A stretch of 38,824 nucleotides of DNA from positions 1-38,824 of the forward strand of contig JBAXKG010000023.1 in assembly GCA_037137455.1 (NCBI GenBank), in the 5' to 3' direction. Each line of letters begins with the position of its first letter. The first letter of the stretch is position 1. Source of the stretch: CAIVAT01 sp037137455 (lineage in GTDB: Bacteria > Bacteroidota > Bacteroidia > Bacteroidales > FEN-979). The position numbers and the translations under genes were made by a program. Positions 32,739-38,824 of the stretch are shown here, in pieces. The notes under the pieces were generated by a model. That model was not told the DNA's origin. It searched no databases and was given only the letters and a program-made list of their open reading frames with translations.

Positions 32739-33706
32739 CTGCTTTGTTCTTTAATCCTGAACCTGAGAACACTTATTTTCTCCTCTCTGAATTTCGAATC
32801 CAGGATCTCAATATTTCTTAAACTCCCCGAGGGCACCGTAAGCTTATCAATAAATTCCTGTTTGTTATACAGCTCCATCCCAACCGCATCTTTATCACCG
32901 AAAACCTGATAGATCATGGCCCCGTCATCGATCATCTTTTCCAGCAGGCTCCTTCTTTTCTCCCAGTCATCCACCTTCATCTGTGAAAAATAATGGATCA
33001 TCAGCGCGTAATCATTTGCATGGAGACTCACTATTTCTTCATTGTTCAGTTTCTTCAATATGCGGACAATGGTATCGGTTATATAGTAGGGCGCTGATAC
33101 GACCAACCTCACAAGGCTTTTATCCGTTTTCAGAAAGAAATATCCGTTTGCATCACACATGCCATTCACCGGTGATTCTCCCTCCAGTAATAAACGTACC
33201 TGAATGTTACTCGTTTTAATTGGTTCCTTCGTGTCGGCATCATAAAAGCTAAACCTATAATCCCTGGTATTGAAAAGTTTGAACAGCCCAAAAAAAATCA
33301 TCAAAACAAAAACTGTGGCAACTGGTATGATGATAAAATACCGGTTTGACCTGTCTGTCAAAGATCGCGGGGCAGCCGCAACAGGAGGATCATCGCTGTG
33401 AACAGCCTCCATAAGATCATGGTTCTTGAACACAAAGTCATCCCAGTTGACATATCCTGCATATTTGCTTAAAAGATTTAACACATCTATTCTGGGAAGG
33501 GATTTACTTTTCGATTTCATATGGCTGTAAAACCACTTCTCGCTGATGTGCGCATTCACCTGTTTCAGCAACTCCTCCTGGAAATCGGTGATCTCCTGCC
33601 CCTTCCATTCCGAAATCGATGGGTTCATCCCCGGATATGACTGTTGCATCATGGCTACAATCTTCTTTTTCAGCGCATTAAAATATATCTGATCTTTCGG
33701 GGACAA
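32735..33706 (-). CDS. NWDDF-domain single-span membrane protein
   Basis: A 323-residue protein with a TTG start at 33706, because no in-frame ATG lies between there and the stop upstream. The cytoplasmic part (1-125) includes ISEKWFYSHMKSKSKSLPRID and YAGYVNWDDFV, a helical module I recognise from many Bacteroidota membrane proteins. A transmembrane helix (FIIIPVATVFVLMIFFGLF, about 129-147) leads to an extracytoplasmic domain beginning YRFSFYDADTKEPIKTSNIQV, which looks like a beta-sandwich. The arrangement suggests a transducer linking an outside domain to a cytoplasmic module. The function is unknown. It is the first gene of a two-gene leftward unit. Confidence 0.7.
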   Translation of the reverse strand: MSPKDQIYFNALKKKIVAMMQQSYPGMNPSISEWKGQEITDFQEELLKQVNAHISEKWFYSHMKSKSKSLPRIDVLNLLSKYAGYVNWDDFVFKNHDLMEAVHSDDPPVAAAPRSLTDRSNRYFIIIPVATVFVLMIFFGLFKLFNTRDYRFSFYDADTKEPIKTSNIQVRLLLEGESPVNGMCDANGYFFLKTDKSLVRLVVSAPYYITDTIVRILKKLNNEEIVSLHANDYALMIHYFSQMKVDDWEKRRSLLEKMIDDGAMIYQVFGDKDAVGMELYNKQEFIDKLTVPSGSLRNIEILDSKFREEKISVLRFRIKEQSR

Positions 33707-33743
33707 AGTTGCTCTAATTTAAATGTTTTCGTATGCAGAACGC

Positions 33744-33761
33744 TTGTAAAATAATTTACAA
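33744..33761. promoter_or_regulatory. Inverted repeat TTGTAAA-4-TTTACAA, possible operator
   Basis: TTGTAAA (33744-33750) and TTTACAA (33755-33761) are exact inverted copies around ATAA. It lies in the 258-base divergent gap about 40 bases upstream of the leftward TTG start. The symmetry is like a small transcription-factor site. No regulator is identified, and A/T-rich palindromes can occur by chance. Confidence 0.3.
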
Positions 33762-33909
33762 CCATTTTACAGGCGAATTTCTAATGTAACCGGTAAACCG
33801 GATATAATTTCGCCATTGAAAAATGCAACACCGGTATTGTCAAACCAAAAGTAAGAAAAAGATTCAGCCAAATCAAATTTGATAAACAATAATAAAGGAG
33901 GAACAAACA

Positions 33910-33945
33910 ATGAAAAAAATAATTTTATCGCTAATTTTGTTATAA
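33910..33945 (+). other. Eleven-codon mini-ORF preceded by AGGAGG
   Basis: AAAGGAGGAACAAACA lies just before an ATG at 33910, an unusually good Shine-Dalgarno for Bacteroidota. The frame reads MKKIILSLILL and then stops at 33945, which looks like the start of a signal peptide. It may be a leader peptide for the small membrane protein at 33965, or the remnant of a secreted protein gene cut off by a point mutation or deletion. No further reading frame continues it. Confidence 0.35.
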
Positions 33946-33964
33946 ACCCTTAAAATCCAAAATT

Positions 33965-34369
33965 ATGTTAGAACATGTCCACCGTCACATTACAAAAGAG
34001 CTGGAGCAGAATACAAAGACCGATACGATCTTCATTCTGACATCCATTGTACTCAACCTGATTACCCTGGCAGTCAATTCGGGAATGTCGGAAAAATCGC
34101 GCACTGAGACCTCCACACTTTCAGTTATGTTTATTTTTGTTGCTCTGATTATTGTAGTAAACATTGTAGTAGTAATAGGTTTATTGAAGGGACGGCAGAC
34201 CAGGATGAAACTTACAAACGGGCTGATCCAGATGTATAAGGACCAGAATGTTTCCAAGTATTACGATGAAACCCTGCTTATCAATTATAATGTCAGGTAC
34301 AATCTTTTCCTTATGGTAGTTGTTTTTACAGGACTGATTGCATCGGTTGTGCCATTCATTCTCAGGTGA
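33965..34369 (+). CDS. Small three-helix membrane protein of unknown function
   Basis: A 134-residue protein with three hydrophobic helices (about residues 21-39, 53-73 and 112-132) joined by polar loops and starting with a short charged segment (MLEHVHRHITKELEQ). It is probably an inner-membrane protein. No family is recognised. It lies between the leftward NWDDF pair and cysteate synthase and has its own upstream region with the mini-ORF. A relation to the sulfonolipid-linked genes cannot be shown from the sequence. Confidence 0.65.
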   Translation: MLEHVHRHITKELEQNTKTDTIFILTSIVLNLITLAVNSGMSEKSRTETSTLSVMFIFVALIIVVNIVVVIGLLKGRQTRMKLTNGLIQMYKDQNVSKYYDETLLINYNVRYNLFLMVVVFTGLIASVVPFILR

Positions 34370-34393
34370 AATAACCGGTATTTTTCCCACTCG

Positions 34394-34427
34394 CGAAATC
34401 TTTTTACTTTTGTGTAAAAAGATTTCG
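34394..34427 (+). promoter_or_regulatory. 14-bp perfect inverted repeat over a -7 element before cysteate synthase
   Basis: CGAAATCTTTTTAC (34394-34407) is an exact inverted copy of 34414-34427, separated by TTTTGT. The -7-like TACTTTTG at 34405-34412 lies across the left arm and loop, and the cysteate synthase ATG is five bases past the right arm. It may be an operator, a promoter hidden in a palindrome, or a transcribed hairpin. A terminator for the upstream membrane protein is less likely because no T-run follows the right arm. Confidence 0.5.
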
Positions 34428-34432
34428 GCGTT

Positions 34433-35740
34433 ATGAGTATTTCCGAGATTAAAACTTCGTACAAACTTCAGTCGCCTGTTTCGGGGAAAATTTTTGAAGA
34501 TACCGGATGGATGCTTGAAGCTCCCGGAGAAAAACCCAGCCTTCTCCGTTCGGTATATGCACAAACACAGTTGAGTCTTGGACCTGATTCAAACGGTTTA
34601 TTCCGTTTTGCTGACTGGCTACCGGTGAAAAGGATGCTTAATGGTTCGTCAGCGCCGGTAACCTTTAAAAGTTCAGGACTTGCCCAGGCGATAGGGCTGA
34701 AAAATCTGTATATAACATTCAGTGGATACTGGCCCGATAAAGGGGCCACCATGAGAACATGCTCCTTCAAAGAAACTGAAGCTTATTCAGTATGTGCCCG
34801 CCTGGAAGCGGAATCAGGAAAAACGTTAGTTGTTGCTTCGGCCGGCAATACTGCCCGTGCATTTGCCAGAGTATGTTCAGATAACCTTATCCCCTTGTTA
34901 TTGTGTGTTCCTTTTGATGTGATTGATGCACTCTGGTTTGACGAGCCTCTGAATGATTGCGTCAGATTAATTTGTACCCCTGCCGGAAGCGATTATTTTG
35001 ATGCCATCCATCTGTCGAACCTGGCATGCCAGATCGATGGTTTTATTCCAGAGGGAGGCGCTAAAAATATCGCACGCAGAGATGGCATGGCCACAACCGT
35101 TTTATCAGCCACTACATTTATCGGCAAAATTCCTGATTATTATTTCCAGGCCGTTGGAAGTGGTACCGGAGCAATTGCAGCCTGGGAAGCAAATCTTCGG
35201 TTAATTCACGATAAACGTTTTGGCGACCATAAAATGAAGCTGATTCTTTCCCAGAATAATCCGTTTCTTCCCATGGTTAAGGCTTGGGAAGTGGCATCAC
35301 GGGAACTGCTTCCCATCGATGATGATTTGGCCAGGGATCAGATCAGGCAGATCAAAGCCAAAGTACTCTCTAACCGGAAACCTCCCTATAGTATTGCCGG
35401 GGGATTATTTGACGCGCTGTCTGATTGCGGTGGAAAGATGTTTCGGGTCAGTAATGAAGAATTGGAAATAGCTTCACAGCTTTTTTTACTCACCGAAGGA
35501 ATCGATCTTCATCCAGCTGCGGCGGTTGCAACAGCATCACTTATGCAATTCGCTGATAATTATTTACTTAGCCCCGACTCTGTTGTTATGCTTAACATTA
35601 CCGGAGGAGGAGAAGCGCTTTTTAAAAAAGAAAAGAATTTATTCTTCCTGAAACCTTTTGCCATTATAGAAGCTGATACTTCACCAGAGCAGATAACCCC
35701 TATATTAACGTCAGGTAAAACAGAACATTATGATGAATGA
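34433..35740 (+). CDS. Cysteate synthase, PLP fold type II (threonine synthase-like)
   Basis: A 435-residue PLP enzyme with the PLP lysine in TCSFKETEAY (K113), the phosphate-binding SAGNTARAFA loop (136-145) and a GSGTGAIAAWEA loop. It lacks the zinc ribbon seen in the other threonine synthase-like protein of this window. It matches the cysteate synthase family, which makes cysteate from O-phosphoserine and sulfite, in methanogens for coenzyme M and in Bacteroidota as the first step toward capnine-type sulfonolipids. The acyltransferase of that pathway is not visible here, so the sulfonolipid role is inference. The stop overlaps the start of the next membrane glycosyltransferase gene. Confidence 0.82.
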   Translation: MSISEIKTSYKLQSPVSGKIFEDTGWMLEAPGEKPSLLRSVYAQTQLSLGPDSNGLFRFADWLPVKRMLNGSSAPVTFKSSGLAQAIGLKNLYITFSGYWPDKGATMRTCSFKETEAYSVCARLEAESGKTLVVASAGNTARAFARVCSDNLIPLLLCVPFDVIDALWFDEPLNDCVRLICTPAGSDYFDAIHLSNLACQIDGFIPEGGAKNIARRDGMATTVLSATTFIGKIPDYYFQAVGSGTGAIAAWEANLRLIHDKRFGDHKMKLILSQNNPFLPMVKAWEVASRELLPIDDDLARDQIRQIKAKVLSNRKPPYSIAGGLFDALSDCGGKMFRVSNEELEIASQLFLLTEGIDLHPAAAVATASLMQFADNYLLSPDSVVMLNITGGGEALFKKEKNLFFLKPFAIIEADTSPEQITPILTSGKTEHYDE

Positions 35741-36944
35741 TAAAAGCGCCATTAAAACCCTATGGAAGTTCATTGTTTTCACCCTGGTTATTATCGTGGC
35801 CGTTTTTACTGTTGAGAATATCAATGGCCGTTTCTGGCTCAATGATTTTAAGGTTTATTATCTTGCGGCAAAGGCATTACTTACAGGTCAGCAGGTTTAT
35901 GGTGTGCCATTTGGGTTGAGTTCCGGTTTTTATAAATATTCGCCATTAACCCTGTTTTTCGTCTTTCCATATTGCCTGGTCCCTTTTGAAATAGCACGAA
36001 TCATTCATTTTTTTATACTTGCTGCTGTAATAATCTCGCTGTTTTTTGTTATCCGTGAAATTCTAAAAGATTATCTTTTTGGGAAGATCAGCAAGAATGA
36101 AAACCTGTTATTGTCGTTTGCCTTTGTTTGTGTGCTTATACATTTCGTAAAGGAGTTCCATCTGGGGAATATCAATGTGGTTCTTCTGCTGTTACTCTGT
36201 CTTTGTCTTTATTCGCTCTTAAAATCAAGATTTGTTTCTGCAGGTATTTTATTCGCACTCGTGGTGCTTACCAAACCTTTTTTTCTGATCCTTATTCTTC
36301 CTCTTCTCTTCCGGAAAAAATGGAGAACGCTGGCAAGTCTTGTTGGAACAATGATCATAGCTTTTATTATTCCTGCAATATTTTTTGGGTTTTCCAAAAG
36401 TATTTTTTGGCATACCGAATGGATCCGCACCATGTTCGACCACAATGCCAATTATCCCGGCCATAATTCTATTCTGTATCTTATCCAATACTACATCAAT
36501 CCAAAAGTGCCTAATGAATTTCAATATCTTATTATTGCAGCCGGTGGATTGTTATTCTTTGTAATTCATTATTTTAACAGATTATTCGAATTAAAAAATA
36601 ATTCGACAAAACAAGTCCGTAACGCTGGTTTAATCATGGAATGGTTTATTCTCATTGCCATCCTTCCAAACCTTGTAAAGACCGATTCGGAGCATTTTCT
36701 CTGCTCTTTACCGCTCATCATGCTGATTATATATTATTTATCTTTCAGAAGGCAGATTATTCTTATAGCTCTATTTATCATAATAATCTTTTTTTATGGC
36801 GCCAATTCAACTGATTTATTGGGCCCAAAATTATCAGATACACTTTTCAACATGGGACTTATCGGGGTCAGCAATCTATTTATCATTGCCTTTGCCTTGA
36901 TTGTATATTATAAAGATATCCGAAAAGCCAGATTCCGTATATAA
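35730..36944 (+). CDS. GT87-like integral membrane glycosyltransferase
   Basis: A 404-residue polytopic protein with roughly ten hydrophobic helices. Its start, NDFKVYYLAAKALLTGQQVYG after the first helix, is typical of the GT87 (DUF2029) family of polyprenyl-phosphate sugar-dependent mannosyltransferases. The DFKVYY aspartate is the likely catalytic residue. It overlaps the cysteate synthase gene by 11 bases, so the two are co-translated. A link in making a glycosylated or sulfonated surface lipid is attractive but speculative. ATG 35730 and 35733 are both usable starts. Confidence 0.78.
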   Translation: MMNDKSAIKTLWKFIVFTLVIIVAVFTVENINGRFWLNDFKVYYLAAKALLTGQQVYGVPFGLSSGFYKYSPLTLFFVFPYCLVPFEIARIIHFFILAAVIISLFFVIREILKDYLFGKISKNENLLLSFAFVCVLIHFVKEFHLGNINVVLLLLLCLCLYSLLKSRFVSAGILFALVVLTKPFFLILILPLLFRKKWRTLASLVGTMIIAFIIPAIFFGFSKSIFWHTEWIRTMFDHNANYPGHNSILYLIQYYINPKVPNEFQYLIIAAGGLLFFVIHYFNRLFELKNNSTKQVRNAGLIMEWFILIAILPNLVKTDSEHFLCSLPLIMLIIYYLSFRRQIILIALFIIIIFFYGANSTDLLGPKLSDTLFNMGLIGVSNLFIIAFALIVYYKDIRKARFRI

Positions 36945-36957
36945 AAACAAAATACTT

Positions 36958-37752
36958 ATGAAAACCCTTCATCTGTTGATTTTTCTTCTGTTTTTATCTG
37001 CATGGATATTAACAGGATGCCGCAAGAATGTTCCAAATTATGGCCCATCCGGACCAGATATGGCAACCCTCAAAAAGCAGTACAAATTGTCGGTTATCGA
37101 TGCGAAAACAGCCGAACCCTACGAGATATACCGGAATCTTATCGCGGTGAATTATTATGGCGACAGCATGGCCGGACAAGGAAATCTTTCCTGGTCAAGT
37201 GATTCGACGGGAAAAATGCGGTTATTGGTTGTTTCATGGATGAAACAAAGTTCCACTCAGTACTGGCCGGTTGGAAAAACATTTAAAACGAACAACAATC
37301 AGGCTTACATGTCATGGATTACGACAGTCCCTGAGATCACGGATTTTTTCAAGAAAACCCACTTCCCTGATCAATCTTCATTGCATCTGCGTATTGCACA
37401 GGTTTTAGGAATGCCCCCCGATACACAAAATGATTACTTTGTGGAGTTTTGGGTTTATCCCGAAAATTTGTTTCGTTCTACTCCCGATCCCGAAATAACC
37501 GACCATGAGGCCGATCTCTATTTCCCATCAACAATAAGCCTGAAACACAAATCCTGGTTCCTGAATGAAATCAAAAATAAATATGATACATCCTCCACAA
37601 GCGCGTTTCCATGGACAAGGCTTGGATATACTTACGATTGGGCCAATCCTCAGTATCCTATTGGATTCAGTGAATTTGTTGTGGATACCTCTTCCCTGGT
37701 TACGGTAGCCAGAGTTTATTCATCGTGGGAATATTACCAGCAATACCATTGA
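36958..37752 (+). CDS. Lipoprotein of unknown function
   Basis: A 264-residue protein from the ATG at 36958. The signal peptide ends in a clear lipobox (ILTGCRKN), so the mature protein is lipid-anchored, probably at the outer membrane. The rest has no recognised motif: aromatic-rich, with LSVIDAKTAEPYEIYRNLIA, LRIAQVLGMPPDTQNDYFVEF and a YDWANPQYPIGFSEFV segment near the end suggesting a beta-rich fold. An earlier ORF start at 36901 lies inside the upstream glycosyltransferase gene and is rejected. It begins 13 bases after that gene ends and may share its transcript. Confidence 0.7.
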   Translation: MKTLHLLIFLLFLSAWILTGCRKNVPNYGPSGPDMATLKKQYKLSVIDAKTAEPYEIYRNLIAVNYYGDSMAGQGNLSWSSDSTGKMRLLVVSWMKQSSTQYWPVGKTFKTNNNQAYMSWITTVPEITDFFKKTHFPDQSSLHLRIAQVLGMPPDTQNDYFVEFWVYPENLFRSTPDPEITDHEADLYFPSTISLKHKSWFLNEIKNKYDTSSTSAFPWTRLGYTYDWANPQYPIGFSEFVVDTSSLVTVARVYSSWEYYQQYH

Positions 37753-37791
37753 TATTGAAAAGTTGGCAGTTAACGTTTTGTAAACCATTAT

Positions 37792-37799
37792 TAACTTTG
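37792..37799 (+). promoter_or_regulatory. Candidate -7 element before the methyltransferase gene
   Basis: TAACTTTG fits TAnnTTTG and lies ten bases before the ATG at 37810, so the leader would be very short or absent. TTTG at 37777-37780 is too close for a -33 element, and TTGG at 37763-37766 too far. The call is weak. Confidence 0.25.
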
Positions 37800-37809
37800 A
37801 AATAAAAAC

Positions 37810-38824
37810 ATGCTGTTTCTTGGAATTGAAGAAATCGTGAGATGGAGAGGGTTAGCGGAACGAATATTAAAGTCTCCCGCTGATATGCCTCCTTTAAACA
37901 ATTACATCCGCCCAGGGCTCATTCCTGCATTTAATTATTTTATCGGGACCATTTTGCTTTCAAAAGGCATGAACCAGGCAGGCCAGAAATGGATCTCTGC
38001 TGGATTAGCCGGCGAACAGGGCGGATTGTTTTCCAATGCATTTTTGACGAGTTATCTCGGACGAAATAACGGGCGTTTGGTTATCCCTGAAACCATTTTT
38101 GCTGATCCTGCCCCTTACGTCCATTTTGCAGCAACTCCTGTGTTGCTTGATTCACGGATAAAGTTCAGGTTGCATTGTGTTCATGCCTTGCCACTGTTCA
38201 TTAAACCCATAAAAATTATGGATATTGGCTGCGGACATGGAATGGTGTTGGTCGAATTGCTCCTTGAACTTCAGAAGTGCGGTATTATCGCTGGGGTAGA
38301 GGAGATCCTTCTCATCGATCCATCCGAAGCAATGCTGAAACTTGCGAAAGAAAATTGTATTAATGAATTCCCCGAAGCAAAGATCACGCTCTCACAGTCA
38401 AGGATTGAGATGTTATCAGATAAAATTGATGTTCATTATGATATTGCGCTTGCTTCGTTATCATATCACCACATGCCTTACGAGACCAAATTATTTCACC
38501 TCAAGAGACTGAAGGATAAGATCGGCGTTTTTATCCTTTTTGAACTGGATGCCAACAACGACACACCTGAATTGCACTCGCCAGAGCTGTCACTTTCAGT
38601 ATATCAATCGTATGGGAGCCTTATGGATTTCGTTTTTGCAAATGACGCTCCGATCGAACTGGCCATCTCAAGTATTGACAGGTTTCTGATGTCGGAAGCA
38701 ATCTATTTTTTTACCGAACCACGCGGAAAACGCACTGATTACCATATGCTTCGTTCCCAGTGGCACCGTGTTTTTCAGGATGGACTTGGAAAGGATTTCA
38801 ATTGCCTCTGCGATTCGACCTGTT
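37810..38824 (+). CDS. Class I SAM-dependent methyltransferase, C-terminus cut by window edge
   Basis: An open frame from the ATG at 37810 runs 338 codons to the edge without a stop. The N-terminal part is unlike known domains (MLFLGIEEIVRWRGLAER). Around residue 137 it has a clear SAM-binding motif I, KIMDIGCGHGMVLVELL, followed by an acidic motif II region (ILLIDPSEAMLKLAKEN) and a motif IV-like segment (DIALASLSYHHMPYE). It should transfer a methyl group from SAM, but the substrate is unknown. A possible nearby start signal is the -7-like TAACTTTG. Confidence 0.75.
   Translation, partial: MLFLGIEEIVRWRGLAERILKSPADMPPLNNYIRPGLIPAFNYFIGTILLSKGMNQAGQKWISAGLAGEQGGLFSNAFLTSYLGRNNGRLVIPETIFADPAPYVHFAATPVLLDSRIKFRLHCVHALPLFIKPIKIMDIGCGHGMVLVELLLELQKCGIIAGVEEILLIDPSEAMLKLAKENCINEFPEAKITLSQSRIEMLSDKIDVHYDIALASLSYHHMPYETKLFHLKRLKDKIGVFILFELDANNDTPELHSPELSLSVYQSYGSLMDFVFANDAPIELAISSIDRFLMSEAIYFFTEPRGKRTDYHMLRSQWHRVFQDGLGKDFNCLCDSTC

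Noticed and set aside
1..38824. CRISPR arrays, tRNA or rRNA genes, insertion sequences
   Set aside because: No regularly spaced direct repeats, no recognisable cloverleaf or rRNA sequence and no transposase were seen on either strand.

Overview
The window looks like a stretch of an anaerobic Bacteroidota genome, probably Bacteroidales-like. Support comes from TAnnTTTG-type -7 promoter elements, weak Shine-Dalgarno signals, a Bacteroidota-type cytoplasmic domain ending in NWDDF (32735-33706), a cysteate synthase (34433-35740) and many lipoproteins. No rRNA, tRNA, CRISPR array or transposase is visible, and genes cover almost everything. The longest gene-free stretch is about 260 bases.

Region 1 (1-12297) reads mostly leftward. 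At the left edge is the N-terminus of a PLD-like/helicase protein. Then come a molybdenum hydroxylase of the xanthine dehydrogenase family, a threonine-synthase-like PLP enzyme, a secreted DUF3298-like protein, a lipoprotein metallophosphoesterase, a second unusual PLP enzyme, and a large YgfK-type flavin/Fe-S oxidoreductase. A GuaD-type guanine deaminase is divergent from ygfK. Together xdh, ygfK and guaD suggest anaerobic purine catabolism, with the PLP enzymes as candidate downstream ammonia-lyases.

Region 2 (12677-32122) is the most striking part: thirteen rightward genes with tiny gaps or 4-base ATGA overlaps, probably one transcript of about 19 kb. It holds five PQQ-like beta-propeller proteins and one NHL propeller with different membrane anchors, a four-cysteine Tat-like small protein, a NapG/MauM-like periplasmic ferredoxin, a NapH/NosR-like membrane Fe-S protein, a NuoE-NuoF fusion with extra ferredoxin domains, and a NuoG/GltD-like flavoprotein that has lost its NAD(P)-binding domain. 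A GT4 glycosyltransferase and a LolD/FtsX-type ABC transporter end the run. I read this as an undescribed transmembrane electron-transfer system linking cytoplasmic NAD(H) and ferredoxin to periplasmic propeller proteins. No catalytic molybdenum, heme or hydrogenase subunit is present.

Region 3 (32169-38824) has a leftward pair (a membrane-spanning NWDDF-type protein and a lipoprotein), then rightward genes: a small three-helix membrane protein, cysteate synthase (possible sulfonolipid head-group supply), a GT87-type membrane glycosyltransferase, a lipoprotein, and a methyltransferase cut by the right edge. A perfect 14-bp inverted repeat overlapping a -7 element sits just before the cysteate synthase.
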